64,000 nucleotides of DNA. Source: an uncultured Spirochaetaceae bacterium (lineage in GTDB: Bacteria; Spirochaetota; Spirochaetia; Sphaerochaetales; Sphaerochaetaceae). Made by a program: the position numbers and the translations under genes. Shown here piece after piece: positions 42,724 to 52,324 of this stretch. Below the pieces are notes generated by a model. The model ran no database searches, was not told where the DNA came from, and saw only the letters and a program-made list of their open reading frames with translations. Position 1 is the first letter of the stretch; the number at the start of each line of letters is the position of its first letter. The stretch lies in the NCBI GenBank assembly GCA_944390015.1, contig CALXOL010000003.1, forward strand, positions 62,001 to 126,000. Reading direction: 5' to 3'.

Positions 42724-44204
42724 GGAGATACAGGATAAGAAAAGACGAGAGCTGCATATTATGCCTCAGATGCTCAAGAGAGTGCTCTTTCGGGGCAATA
42801 GAAGTCAAAGATGGTAAGGCTCTTCTCTTTAACCATGAGAAATGCACGGACTGTCAGAGATGCGTCACGTTCTGTCCGACTGGAGCCATCTACATAACGG
42901 AGGATGAGAACAGATTCAGGGAGAACTCCGTATTCAAAGACGATGATATAAAAGAGATAATACTACAGGCGAAGACAAAAGGTGTACTTCTTTCATCAAT
43001 GGGAGCTCAGGGGAAAAACATACCGATTTATTTTGACAAGATTCTTTTAAATGCTAGCCAGGTGACAAACCCGTCCATAGATCCTCTAAGAGAGCCGATG
43101 GAGACATCCGTATTCATCGGAGCAAGGCCAGCAAAAATAGAGAGGGATGCAAATGGGAAAATAGTTGACAATCTTCCTCCTCATCTAGAACTAAAGACTC
43201 CGATAATGTTCTCAGCCATGAGCTATGGAGCCATAAGCCTGAATGTGCATAAGGCGCTTGCATCAGCATCAGAGGCTCTCGGCACTTACTGGAACACGGG
43301 AGAAGGAGGCCTTCATGAAAGCCTCTACAAATACAAGAGGAACACGATCGTACAGGTTGCATCAGGACGCTTTGGTGTACATGAGACATATCTGAATACC
43401 GCAGAGGCTATCGAGATAAAGATAGGACAGGGAGCAAAGCCCGGAATAGGCGGACATCTGACGGGAAAGAAGATCGTAGGAGATGTATCAAAAACAAGAA
43501 TGGTACCGGAGGGGCTGGATGCAATCAGCCCTGCTCCCCACCATGACATCTACTCAATCGAGGATCTTGCGCAGCTTGTAATGTCGATAAAAGAAGCAAC
43601 CCATTTTAGGAAAGCAGTAATCGTCAAGGTGGCAGCGGTTCACAACATAGCACCGATTGCATCGGGAATAGCGCGTAGCGGTGCTGATATCATCGCAATC
43701 GACGGCTATAGAGGTGGAACCGGTGCCGCGCCCAAACGCATCAGGGACAATGTGGGCATTCCGATTGAACTTGCGATAGCCTCTGTGGACGAGAGGCTCA
43801 GGGAAGAGAAGATAAGGGACAGGGTAAGCATCGTAGCATCCGGGGGAATCAGGAACTCGGCAGATGTTTTTAAAGCGATTGCCCTTGGTGCGGATGCAGT
43901 CTCGATAGGAACTGCAGCCCTTTGCGCACTCGGCTGTCATATATGTGCCTCCTGTCATACGGGAAAGTGTGCATGGGGCATTGCAACTCAGGATCCGAAA
44001 CTGATGGAAAGACTTGATCCTGAAAAGGGGGCAGAGCATCTTGTAAACCTCGTAAGCGCCTGGACAAGTGAGATAAAGGAGATCATGGGCGGAATGGGAA
44101 TCAACAGCATTGAAGCTTTAAGAGGAAACAAGATGGCTCTTAGAGGGGTGGATATGAATGAAAAAGAGCTTGAGATTCTAGGAATAAAATACGCAGGAGA
44201 ATGA
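42720..44204 (+). CDS. Glutamate synthase, FMN-binding synthase subunit with ferredoxin domain
   Basis: This 494-residue protein starts with two 4Fe-4S motifs (CILCLRCSRECSFGAI, CTDCQRCVTFCPTGAI). The FMN/2-oxoglutarate barrel follows (PIMFSAMSYGAISLNVHKAL, GEGGLHE, GQGAKPGIGGHL, DGYRGGTGAAP, GADAVSIGTAAL), and a cysteine cluster (CHICASCHTGKCAWGI) binds a 3Fe-4S or similar centre. It makes glutamate from 2-oxoglutarate and ammonia with electrons from ferredoxin or a reductase not encoded here. Confidence 0.92.
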   Translation: MRRYRIRKDESCILCLRCSRECSFGAIEVKDGKALLFNHEKCTDCQRCVTFCPTGAIYITEDENRFRENSVFKDDDIKEIILQAKTKGVLLSSMGAQGKNIPIYFDKILLNASQVTNPSIDPLREPMETSVFIGARPAKIERDANGKIVDNLPPHLELKTPIMFSAMSYGAISLNVHKALASASEALGTYWNTGEGGLHESLYKYKRNTIVQVASGRFGVHETYLNTAEAIEIKIGQGAKPGIGGHLTGKKIVGDVSKTRMVPEGLDAISPAPHHDIYSIEDLAQLVMSIKEATHFRKAVIVKVAAVHNIAPIASGIARSGADIIAIDGYRGGTGAAPKRIRDNVGIPIELAIASVDERLREEKIRDRVSIVASGGIRNSADVFKAIALGADAVSIGTAALCALGCHICASCHTGKCAWGIATQDPKLMERLDPEKGAEHLVNLVSAWTSEIKEIMGGMGINSIEALRGNKMALRGVDMNEKELEILGIKYAGE

Positions 44205-44205
44205 T

Positions 44206-44988
44206 ATGAGGACATTAGAAGTAAAAAATGACAGCTTAAGCGAGATGGAAAAGTACGAGAGTATGGAACATGGTGTTGACGGGATGAAAACCCGTTGTCC
44301 ATCAACAGACATTAAGAATAAAGAGAACGATGAGATTATTATAACAGATTGTCTTGGAGAAAGATACATGGGGTGTGCCAAGAAAAGCGGCATACTCCGA
44401 ATAAAAGGCACCCCCGGTAACGCTCTAGCCTCCTATCTGGACGGAGGGACCGTATTAGTTGACGGTAATGCGCAGGATGCGGCTGCCGATACCATGAATG
44501 CCGGACTTCTTGCGGTAAGAGGCTCTGCAGGTGATGCCCTTGCCTATGGAATGCGAGGTGGCAGGGTCTATATCCTAGGGGACGCCGGATACAGGGCAGG
44601 AGTGCACATGAAGGCCTATGGGGATAAGAGGAGCATACTCGTTATCGGAGGAAGAGCCGGTTCCTTTTTAGGGGAATACCTTGCAGGTGGAATCATAATC
44701 GTACTGGGACTTGGCTACGAGGGTAAGGACATTACGGGATACTTCTGCGGGAATGGCATGTATGCAGGAACAATCTATCTTAGAACTGATAAAACTCCTC
44801 TTAATCTTTCTCAGAATCTTATAAAGCGTGATGTAACTAAGGAAGAGAAGGAAAAGATACTTTCTCCTATACTTTCGGACTATGCCGCAACATTCTCACT
44901 CTCTCTCGAACGCTGTTTGTCAGGTGGCTTCATCGCAATTGAAGCGGATAAATCAAAAACATATGGCGAGCTTTACGCCGCTGTCTGA
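44206..44988 (+). CDS. Glutamate synthase, GXGXG structural subunit
   Basis: This 260-residue protein is the beta-helix (GXGXG) domain of glutamate synthase. Its core has repeated G-rich turns (GNALASYLDGGTVLVDGNAQ, GSAGDALAYGMRGGRVYILG, GGRAGSFLGEYLAGGIIIVLG). It holds the subunits in place in the complex. It starts one base after the synthase stop. The N-terminal 50 residues are charged and less conserved. Confidence 0.88.
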   Translation: MRTLEVKNDSLSEMEKYESMEHGVDGMKTRCPSTDIKNKENDEIIITDCLGERYMGCAKKSGILRIKGTPGNALASYLDGGTVLVDGNAQDAAADTMNAGLLAVRGSAGDALAYGMRGGRVYILGDAGYRAGVHMKAYGDKRSILVIGGRAGSFLGEYLAGGIIIVLGLGYEGKDITGYFCGNGMYAGTIYLRTDKTPLNLSQNLIKRDVTKEEKEKILSPILSDYAATFSLSLERCLSGGFIAIEADKSKTYGELYAAV

Positions 44989-44996
44989 GGTGTTAT

Positions 44997-46583
44997 ATGT
45001 GTACAGTATTTGCTTATGAAGGACGATCGTTAGGAGTGGCCCAGATTAAAGCCATTCTAGAAAGAACAAAAAGAAGAGGCCCCGATGCTGAGAGGATAAT
45101 CTCTCCAAAGAAGAACCTCTTTCTCGCATTCCAACGCCTTGCGATCATGGGAATCGATGAGAGGGGGATGCAGCCTTTTGAATATAATGGCATGTATAGC
45201 ATCACGAACGGGGAGATATATGGATTCAGAGCCATAAGGAGAAAGCTGGAAAGTGAGGGGTATGATTTTCATTCCGACTCCGACTGCGAGACCGTCTTAT
45301 ACCTATATGAGAAATACGGGAAGAAGATGTTTTCCATGCTTGATGCGGAATATGCGACAGTAATATATGATGAAAAAGAAGGCTTCATCGCCGCAAGGGA
45401 TCCAATCGGAATCCGTCCCCTATTCTACGGCTATGATAAGGATGGCATGATAGCTTTTGCCAGTGAGGCAACACTTCTTACCCCGTTTTGTGCCGATGTA
45501 ATGCCGTTTCCCCCAGGGCATTATTATAATAAGGGAGAATTCATCAGCTACAGGGACATCTCTGAGGTGAAATCATATACGTATGGGAGCCTGGATGAGA
45601 TAACAAAATCAATAAGGGAGCGTCTGATAAAGGCCGTTGAGAAAAGACTCGACTCAGACACACCTCTTGCATTCCTCCTCTCTGGAGGACTTGACAGCTC
45701 CCTCGTATGCTCTATTGCGACAAAGATACTAAAGAAGCCCATCAGGACGTTCTCAATCGGTATGGATAAGGATCCTATCGATTCTAAATATGCAGAGCGC
45801 ACAGCAGCATATCTAGGTGCGGTACATACGAACGTAACAATGAGTGAAAAGGATGTCATCTCTGCCCTGCCGGAGGTTATAAACGCACTCGCCACTTATG
45901 ATATCACGACGATAAGAGCTAGCATCGGCATGTTCCTCTTATGCCGCTTCATCCACGAGAATACCGATATCAAAGTACTTCTCACGGGAGAGGTTTCAGA
46001 TGAGCTGTTCGGGTACAAATACACGGACTATGCCCCAAATGAAGTAGAGTTTGAAAAAGAGAGTCAGAAAAGAATACGTGAGCTTTATGCGTACGACGTA
46101 CTTAGAGCTGACAGATGCATTGCTGATAACAGCATTGAAGCACGGGTTCCATTTGGTGATCTTGATTTCGCATCATACGTGCTCTCTATCGACCCTGAAA
46201 TGAAGATGAACCATACGGGACATGGAAAATATCTTCTGCGCAAGGCATTTGAAGACGGTGGATGGCTTCCTGATGATATCCTTTGGAGGGAAAAGGCGGC
46301 ATTCAGCGATGCTGTTGGACACAGCATGGTGGATGACCTCAAGGCATATGCAGAGAGGTATTACGAGGGAAAAGACCTTGAAAAAGAGTATAAAAAATAT
46401 CCAGAGCAAGGAAGACCGTTTACCCCGGAGTCCCTGCTCTACAGAGAGATATTCGAGAGCTTTTATTCAGGACAGTACAAGATGATACCCGGCTTCTGGA
46501 TGCCAAACAGCAGCTGGCCGGGATGCCGTGTCTCAGATCCTTCTGCCCGGGTACTATCAAACTACGGAAAAAGCGGAGAATAA
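44997..46583 (+). CDS. asnB: Asparagine synthase (glutamine-hydrolysing)
   Basis: This 528-residue enzyme has the N-terminal catalytic cysteine (MCTVFAYEG), the amidotransferase motifs RGPDAER and ITNGEIYGFRAI, and the PP-loop FLLSGGLDSSLV of the synthetase domain with LLTGEVSDELFGYKY. It makes asparagine from aspartate, ATP and glutamine. The spacing of 8 bases after the GXGXG gene places it in the glutamate synthase operon, so asparagine synthesis shares its attenuator. Confidence 0.93.
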   Translation: MCTVFAYEGRSLGVAQIKAILERTKRRGPDAERIISPKKNLFLAFQRLAIMGIDERGMQPFEYNGMYSITNGEIYGFRAIRRKLESEGYDFHSDSDCETVLYLYEKYGKKMFSMLDAEYATVIYDEKEGFIAARDPIGIRPLFYGYDKDGMIAFASEATLLTPFCADVMPFPPGHYYNKGEFISYRDISEVKSYTYGSLDEITKSIRERLIKAVEKRLDSDTPLAFLLSGGLDSSLVCSIATKILKKPIRTFSIGMDKDPIDSKYAERTAAYLGAVHTNVTMSEKDVISALPEVINALATYDITTIRASIGMFLLCRFIHENTDIKVLLTGEVSDELFGYKYTDYAPNEVEFEKESQKRIRELYAYDVLRADRCIADNSIEARVPFGDLDFASYVLSIDPEMKMNHTGHGKYLLRKAFEDGGWLPDDILWREKAAFSDAVGHSMVDDLKAYAERYYEGKDLEKEYKKYPEQGRPFTPESLLYREIFESFYSGQYKMIPGFWMPNSSWPGCRVSDPSARVLSNYGKSGE

Positions 46584-46593
46584 AACTAACGTT

Positions 46594-46630
46594 CAGGAAT
46601 GCACAAGCGATTGTACATTCCTGTTTTTTT
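46594..46630. terminator. Shared terminator of the asnB and pyrG transcripts
   Basis: A long stem (8 bp CAGGAATG/CATTCCTG plus 4 bp ACAA/TTGT, 46594-46623) with a GCGA loop is followed by seven U on the plus strand. It overlaps the pyrG stop codon region. Confidence 0.8.
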
Positions 46631-48230
46631 ACTTAGCGAGGGCTGCCTTGATAAACCCATCAAAGAGCGGATGAACCCTGTTCGGTCTGCTCTTGAACTC
46701 AGGATGGGACTGCACGGCTACGAAGAATCGGCATGAGGGGTTCTCCATCGCCTCCACAAGTTTTCCATCGGGGCTCATTCCGCTGAAAACGATTCCACCC
46801 TTTTCAATCCTTTCTTTGAAAACCGGGGAGACCTCATAGCGATGCCTATGACGCTCATCGACCAGATCACAGTTATATAAGTCATGAAGAAGAGTACCTT
46901 TTTCTATCGAGCAAGGATAGGAGCCAAGACGCATTGTCCCACCTTTTGCCGTGATATTCCTCTGCTCATCCATAAGGTCTATCACGCATTCATCGCATTC
47001 TGCGTCAAACTCCCTTGAGTTCGCCCTCTCAAGACCTGATAGTGAACGTGATGCCTCGATTACAGCTATCTGCATTCCAAGGCAAATTCCCAAATACGGA
47101 ACATCGTGTTCTCTGGCATAACGCGCTGCAAGAATCATCCCCTCGATTCCCCTTGAGCCGAATCCGCCAGGAACAAGTATCCCATCGACAGAGCAAAGAT
47201 GCTTTGCAGCCCCATCCCTCTCCAAGTCCTCAGAATCAACAAAATCGAGCTCAAGTTCCGCATTGTTTTTGCTTGCCGCATGGTATAAAGCCTCGTTAAT
47301 CGATAGATACGCATCGTGGAGTTTCACATATTTTCCGCATATTGCGATACGTACCTTCCTCTCCTTTTTCCCCATCATCTTGCTGACTGCGCTAGCCCAT
47401 GCGTCAAGATCACATTCCCTTGATTTTAGAAATAGCCGCGATACAACATATTCATCGAAGCCCCGCTCATGCAGTAAGAGAGGAAGCGCATAAATCGGAC
47501 TAATGTTTTCATTGCCGATTACCGCATGGGAATCGACATTGCAGAACAAGGAGATTTTTTTAAGTATGTCAGCATCAAGCGCCTTATCAGATCTTGCGAT
47601 TATGCAGTCAGGCATTATCCCCATCCCTTGAAGCTCATGGACAGAATGCTGACTCGGCTTTGTCTTATACTCACCGCTGCATGCAAGATAGGGAACGAGA
47701 ACGACATGTATGAACATGGAATTCTCAATTCCGACCTCAGTCCTGAGCTCTCTTGCAGCCTCAAGAAAAGGCTGGCTTTCTATATCACCTATCGTACCCC
47801 CGATCTCAGTAATCACCACATCCGCTCCTGTCATTTCGCCAAGAGAATATATGTTGGCCTTTATCTCGTCGGTCACATGCGGGATTATCTGGACCGTCTT
47901 TCCAAGATACTCCCCCCTTCTCTCCCTCGTGAGAATATTCCAGAATACCTTACCGCTTGTAAGATTGGATTTTCGATTTAGATTCTCATCTATGAATCTC
48001 TCATAGTGTCCGAGATCAAGATCTGTCTCAGCCCCATCATCTGTTACGAAGACCTCACCATGCTGATAGGGGCTCATCGTTCCCGGATCTACATTCAGAT
48101 ATGGATCCAGCTTCTGCGCTGCAACTTTCAGCCCCCTCTGTTTAAGTAAAAGACCCAGGCTCGCTGCGCTTACACCCTTACCTAGCCCTGATACGACTCC
48201 ACCAGTGACGAATATGAATTTCCGCTCCAT
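46629..48230 (-). CDS. pyrG: CTP synthase
   Basis: This 533-residue enzyme makes CTP from UTP, ATP and glutamine. It shows the N-terminal FVTGGVVSGLGKGVSAASLG, LDPYLNVDPGTMSPYQHGEVFVTDDGAETDLDLGHYERF segments and the C-terminal glutaminase triad context LGICLGMQIAVIEASR and VQSHPEF. The ATG at 48230 has GGGAGGAAAGC before it. Longer upstream starts would lie inside the leader hairpin. Confidence 0.95.
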   Translation of the reverse strand: MERKFIFVTGGVVSGLGKGVSAASLGLLLKQRGLKVAAQKLDPYLNVDPGTMSPYQHGEVFVTDDGAETDLDLGHYERFIDENLNRKSNLTSGKVFWNILTRERRGEYLGKTVQIIPHVTDEIKANIYSLGEMTGADVVITEIGGTIGDIESQPFLEAARELRTEVGIENSMFIHVVLVPYLACSGEYKTKPSQHSVHELQGMGIMPDCIIARSDKALDADILKKISLFCNVDSHAVIGNENISPIYALPLLLHERGFDEYVVSRLFLKSRECDLDAWASAVSKMMGKKERKVRIAICGKYVKLHDAYLSINEALYHAASKNNAELELDFVDSEDLERDGAAKHLCSVDGILVPGGFGSRGIEGMILAARYAREHDVPYLGICLGMQIAVIEASRSLSGLERANSREFDAECDECVIDLMDEQRNITAKGGTMRLGSYPCSIEKGTLLHDLYNCDLVDERHRHRYEVSPVFKERIEKGGIVFSGMSPDGKLVEAMENPSCRFFVAVQSHPEFKSRPNRVHPLFDGFIKAALAK

Positions 48231-48241
48231 GCTTTCCTCCC

Positions 48242-48281
48242 AAAAAAGAAAAAGACGCCTATCCCAAACGAGATAGACGTC
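48242..48281 (-). terminator. Terminator hairpin in the pyrG leader (attenuator)
   Basis: A 10-bp stem (48254-48263 with 48272-48281, one wobble) with an 8-base loop is followed by TTTTTCTTTTTT and then directly by the pyrG ribosome site. A promoter (TTGAGA, 18 bases, TAGAAT on the reverse strand) lies upstream. In Gram-positive bacteria pyrG is controlled by CTP-sensitive attenuation at such a leader. The run of initial G residues used by Bacillus is not seen here. Confidence 0.7.
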
Positions 48282-48398
48282 CTTGTCCAATTTTCGTCAT
48301 TCTACATCTTTACATGCATTTATCTCAACAGAAAAAAGAGAGAAAGCAATGAAATTTGCAATAACAGGAAACGATTGGAAAATCTTAAGATGTTCTGC

Positions 48399-48725
48399 CT
48401 ACTTTCTAATGAATGATCTGTCTTTATCAGGCATCTCATCCCTTATATACCGCTCAGCTTTCATATGAAGATTGTACTTCTCTCTAAGCTTTGCAACTTC
48501 GCTCATTAAAGGAGATGAATGGTATTCATCCAATGCCTTCTGATCTCTCCATGTATCTATTAAGAGAACCGTCTCAGGATCGGAAAGACCGATGAAATAT
48601 TCATATCTGAGGCATCCATCAATTTTCTTTATTCTTTCAACGATTCCACCAGAGAGCATTTCTTCTGCAAAAGCTTTTGCATTACCTTTTTCACCAGAGT
48701 AATAAAGATTCATTGAAAAACTCAT
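48399..48725 (-). CDS. Antibiotic biosynthesis monooxygenase (ABM) domain protein
   Basis: This 108-residue protein fits the dimeric alpha-beta ABM fold, with CLRYEYFIGLSDPETVLLID and WRDQKALDEYHSSPLM. Small proteins of this type include quinol and haem-modifying oxygenases; the reaction is unknown here. It seems to stand alone. Confidence 0.72.
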   Translation of the reverse strand: MSFSMNLYYSGEKGNAKAFAEEMLSGGIVERIKKIDGCLRYEYFIGLSDPETVLLIDTWRDQKALDEYHSSPLMSEVAKLREKYNLHMKAERYIRDEMPDKDRSFIRK

Positions 48726-48904
48726 CGCCCCATCCTTCCACAGTTACCACTAAGCAGAGTGAAATAATCCATCTTCATACCTTCCTTGACGAAAAGATGT
48801 AAAATTTAGGTATGTTCTAAAATTCTTCATCCTTACCTTTATTTCTAGAATTTACAACGGAGATATTAAAATGTCTAATACTTATTTTTCATTTCAATAA
48901 ATAC

Positions 48905-49771
48905 TTAATCTGTATTTTTAAGAAAATCAATGAAACTTCTTGTGACGGTGGAAAAGAGCTGGTTCTTCTTCCAACACACAGCACTCCCTGTCATCAGAGG
49001 AGGAATCATGGGGATGAAGCGGAGGCCTTCATAGTTTGCAAAGAGGTCAAAGCATATCCCTATCCCAAGTCCAGAGCGAACCATTACAGCGACGTTCCTA
49101 CCGAGGTTGTATCTTGCAGCTATATTAAGATCCTGAAAGGAGGCACCGAACCAGCCTTCAAGAATATATCTCACTTCCGTCCTGACAGGGAGAATAAGAG
49201 ACTTGTCCTTAACATCATCGGGACAGACAAATTCCTTTTCAGAGAGCGGATCATCTTCTCTGACGAGCGCGCCCCATCTTTCCTTGCCCTGAAGATGAAG
49301 TGTCTCAAAGCGGGATGTATCCACAGGCTCTGTAACAAGCCCCAGTTCAAATACTCCCTTCTCAATATTCTCCTTGATGCCATCAGCATTCGTCGTATAG
49401 ATGTTGTAGATTACGCCTTTATGAAGTTTCCGGAACTCTGCCATCTTCGATGCAAGGATATCCATGCTGTGCGTCTCTGTGCAGCCAATAGTGATTTCAC
49501 CTACAATGTCCTTATTCTTGTTGCCAATAGCCTCTGTGGTATTCTCAGCAAGGGAGAGAATCTCCTCTGCTCTACGCTTTAAAAAGAGCCCGTCCTCTGT
49601 AAGTTTTATGCAGTACTTGCTCCGCTTAAAGAGCTTTGTTCCGAGCTCATCCTCAAGCTGCATGATCTGCCTTGAGAGTGTTGGCTGCGTGACATGGAGT
49701 ATGTCCGCCGCCCTTGTTATGTTCTCTTCCTCTGCAATCGTGAGGAAATATCTTAGTACTCTGAGTTCCAT
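48905..49771 (-). CDS. LysR-family transcriptional regulator
   Basis: This 288-residue regulator has the N-terminal winged helix-turn-helix (MELRVLRYFLTIAEEENITR, AADILHVTQPTLSRQIMQLE) and a LysR substrate-binding domain. It is divergent from the CMD-cupin gene at 49897 and probably controls it through the 125-base intergenic region. The ATG has no ribosome site. An extended -10 (TGA-TAGAAT on the reverse strand) ends 7 bases before it, so its message may be leaderless. Confidence 0.88.
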   Translation of the reverse strand: MELRVLRYFLTIAEEENITRAADILHVTQPTLSRQIMQLEDELGTKLFKRSKYCIKLTEDGLFLKRRAEEILSLAENTTEAIGNKNKDIVGEITIGCTETHSMDILASKMAEFRKLHKGVIYNIYTTNADGIKENIEKGVFELGLVTEPVDTSRFETLHLQGKERWGALVREDDPLSEKEFVCPDDVKDKSLILPVRTEVRYILEGWFGASFQDLNIAARYNLGRNVAVMVRSGLGIGICFDLFANYEGLRFIPMIPPLMTGSAVCWKKNQLFSTVTRSFIDFLKNTD

Positions 49772-49896
49772 ATTTGTGATTCTATCATGATTATAAATTA
49801 CCTAAAAGCATTTTTAATCATGAAAAAGAAGTATTAGACATAACAATCCAGCAATTTTAAATTATAGGTAAAGATTGATGTTCATGGAGGCAAGTT

Positions 49897-50631
49897 ATGG
49901 TCAAACAGACGGCAGGACGTGATGCCCTCACAGGATTTGCGGATGAGTTTGCACATCTCAATGATGACATACTCTTTGGCGAGGTATGGACGAGGGAAGA
50001 TAAACTATCTCTAAAAATGAGATCCATTCTCACTATAACTGTACTTATATCAAAAGGGTTAATCGATTCCTCTTTTCAGTACCATATGCAGACTGCGAAG
50101 AAGAACGGTGTGACAAAAGCTGAGATGGGAGAAATTCTAACCCATATCGCATTCTATGCAGGATGGCCAAATGCATGGGCGGCATTCCGAGTTGCTCTTG
50201 AAGTCTACAAGAATGATAAAGGAAAGGACGGCGGCATGTTCGGCCTTGGAGAGCCCAATGATGCTTATGCCCAGTATTTCATCGGCAAGTCATATCTCAA
50301 GCCACTTACGGATCCGAAGGAGACCGTGTTCATGGCGAATGTCACCTTCGAGCCTGGATGCCGCAACAACTGGCATATCCATCACGCTGACAAAGGCGGA
50401 GGACAGATTCTTCTCTGCACATCGGGCCGAGGATGGTATCAGGAGGAAGGAAAAGAAGCAGTAGAACTTCACCCGGGCGATGTCATTACGATTCCAAGAG
50501 AAGTGAAGCACTGGCATGGTGCGGCAAAAGACAGCTGGTTCAGCCACATCGCAGTCGAAGTTCCTGGAGAGAATACGCATAACGAATGGCTCGAGTCTGT
50601 TTCAGATGAAGAATATTCTAAGCTAATTTAA
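49897..50631 (+). CDS. Carboxymuconolactone decarboxylase-like and cupin fusion protein
   Basis: This 244-residue protein joins a CMD/AhpD-like domain (residues ~15-105, KMRSILTITVLISKGLID and ILTHIAFYAGWPNAWAAF) to a cupin (residues ~140-225). The cupin has metal ligands in NNWHIHHADKGGGQ and HPGDVITIPREVKHWHG. The usual CxxC redox pair of AhpD is absent, so a peroxidase role is unlikely. The cupin may act on quinones or other small molecules. It has a good ribosome site (GGAGG). Confidence 0.8.
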   Translation: MVKQTAGRDALTGFADEFAHLNDDILFGEVWTREDKLSLKMRSILTITVLISKGLIDSSFQYHMQTAKKNGVTKAEMGEILTHIAFYAGWPNAWAAFRVALEVYKNDKGKDGGMFGLGEPNDAYAQYFIGKSYLKPLTDPKETVFMANVTFEPGCRNNWHIHHADKGGGQILLCTSGRGWYQEEGKEAVELHPGDVITIPREVKHWHGAAKDSWFSHIAVEVPGENTHNEWLESVSDEEYSKLI

Positions 50632-51094
50632 ACCTGTAATAGCGGCATCTGGTTACCATTTCAGCAACTAGATGCCTGCTTGCCATGAAATGAAGATCTC
50701 AAATACGGTACATTCACATTTGAAAAAGTTCAGCCCCAATTTACCCTTATACTTATAATCTAAAAATCTATTTTCAGATTTTACACTATTATTTAAAAAT
50801 TAATTTTAAATATTATTATTTGCAAGTTAATCAACAAAAAGATCTCCTTTTCTGTCTCTAGATACTAAGATTATGTTTGCTGGCATACAATATTTTCTAT
50901 ATAAAGCCTTTTTAAAGAACTAAATCATATTCTAACTTTATATGCCCAATTGAATAATACTTAACCAAGTATTTATATTTTATATTTTTGACAACTATTA
51001 CCAAAAATTCAATTTATACATTGAAGACAATCAGCTAAATTGTTATATTTACTATGATTCATAACAAGTAATCAATAATTTTTAGGAGATCATC
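50632..51094. other. AT-rich intergenic spacer before the defence pair
   Basis: No convincing gene is seen in these 463 bases. A long imperfect hairpin (GGCATCTGGTT 50644-50654 with AACTAGATGCC 50666-50676) follows the CMD-cupin gene, but no U-run follows, so it is an uncertain terminator. The rest is very AT-rich. A TTGACA at 50988-50993 may belong to the rloA promoter, with a poorly spaced TTTATA. The base composition differs visibly from the flanks, as at island borders. Confidence 0.5.
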
Positions 51095-52315
51095 ATGCTC
51101 ATCAGATTTAAAGCAAGCAATTTTCGATCCTTCCGAGAGCCAATGGAATTTTCCATGAAAGCATCTTCAAATAAGGAACATCCTGAGAATACAAAAGAGC
51201 AATCCATCTATGGAAATCTCTTAAAATCTGCAGCTATCTTTGGTGCAAATGCTGCAGGAAAATCAAATCTTATAAGAGCGATTACATCCGCTCTTATAAT
51301 CATACGTACATCAGAAACAAGACAGGTCAACGAACTTATTCCGTTTGTTGAGCCTTTTGCCTTCTGCAAAGAGGTAAAGGAAACATCCTTTGAATTCGAA
51401 TTTACAATGGATGAAAGCAGATACATTTACGGATTCTCTTGTACTCAGAAGAAAATCACCGAAGAACATCTGACAGCATACAATTCTCAGAGACCCACAA
51501 AGATATTCAAGAGAACAGCAAAGGGATATGAATTCTACAGCAATGAAGCACAAAACCAGCTTAGGCCTCTAACTGAACGAACCACTGCTAACAAGCTATT
51601 CATTGCCACTGCCACAGTATGGAATGCCAGTCTGACTAAAAAGCCCTATCTCTGGCTTAGCAGTTATATAGATGTCTTTGACTCAAACAACCCCATGCTT
51701 CAATCGCTTGAGCTATATGAAAAAGATAAGAGCGGAAAGCTCAGATCATTCACAAATAACCTTCTGAAAGAGGCTGACATAAACATAAGTGATTTTACAA
51801 TTGAAGCAAAGAATATAAATAATCCACCTCTTTTCATGGTTAATATACCTGTTCCGTCCATACAGAAGGAGTATATAGTAAGGACAGAGCATATTGTTCG
51901 AACGGACGGAGATAATCATGCCATATATCAGCTCCCATTACCTGCTGAATCTAAAGGAACACAAAATCTATTTTTCTTGAGTCCATGGATTAAGAAAGCT
52001 CTCGATAAAGGATATGTATTCTGTGTGGACGAGCTTGATTCAAGCATGCACCCTGCCCTACTGCTTTATATCGTCAATCTCTTCAATTCTCCTGAAACGA
52101 ATCCGAAAGGTGCTCAGCTCATCATGACAACGCATACTACTGATCTCCTTTCCACAAGCATCATGAGAAGGGATCAGATCTTCTTCGTGGAGAAAGACAA
52201 CAATACGGGTCTCTCGGATCTGTACTCTCTCAATGACTTCCCTGCAAGGACCAGAGAAGATATTAGGAAAGCATATATCGCAGGCAGATTCGGTGCTGTA
52301 CCGAACATACTGTGA
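51095..52315 (+). CDS. rloA: RloA/AbiLi-type AAA ATPase (phage defence)
   Basis: This 406-residue ATPase has an ABC/SMC-like ATP site: Walker A IFGANAAGKSNLIRA near residue 50, Walker B YVFCVDELDSSMHPAL and the switch region LIMTTHTTDLLS. It is in the family of RloA and AbiLi, which act with a RloB partner in abortive infection. The start has AGGAGA at good spacing. It is followed after 9 bases by the rloB-like gene. Confidence 0.78.
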   Translation: MLIRFKASNFRSFREPMEFSMKASSNKEHPENTKEQSIYGNLLKSAAIFGANAAGKSNLIRAITSALIIIRTSETRQVNELIPFVEPFAFCKEVKETSFEFEFTMDESRYIYGFSCTQKKITEEHLTAYNSQRPTKIFKRTAKGYEFYSNEAQNQLRPLTERTTANKLFIATATVWNASLTKKPYLWLSSYIDVFDSNNPMLQSLELYEKDKSGKLRSFTNNLLKEADINISDFTIEAKNINNPPLFMVNIPVPSIQKEYIVRTEHIVRTDGDNHAIYQLPLPAESKGTQNLFFLSPWIKKALDKGYVFCVDELDSSMHPALLLYIVNLFNSPETNPKGAQLIMTTHTTDLLSTSIMRRDQIFFVEKDNNTGLSDLYSLNDFPARTREDIRKAYIAGRFGAVPNIL

Positions 52316-52324
52316 GGTACAATC

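Noticed and set aside
50644-50676. Hairpin after the CMD-cupin gene as an intrinsic terminator
   Set aside because: The stem is good but no U-run follows on either side, so the call is not supported.
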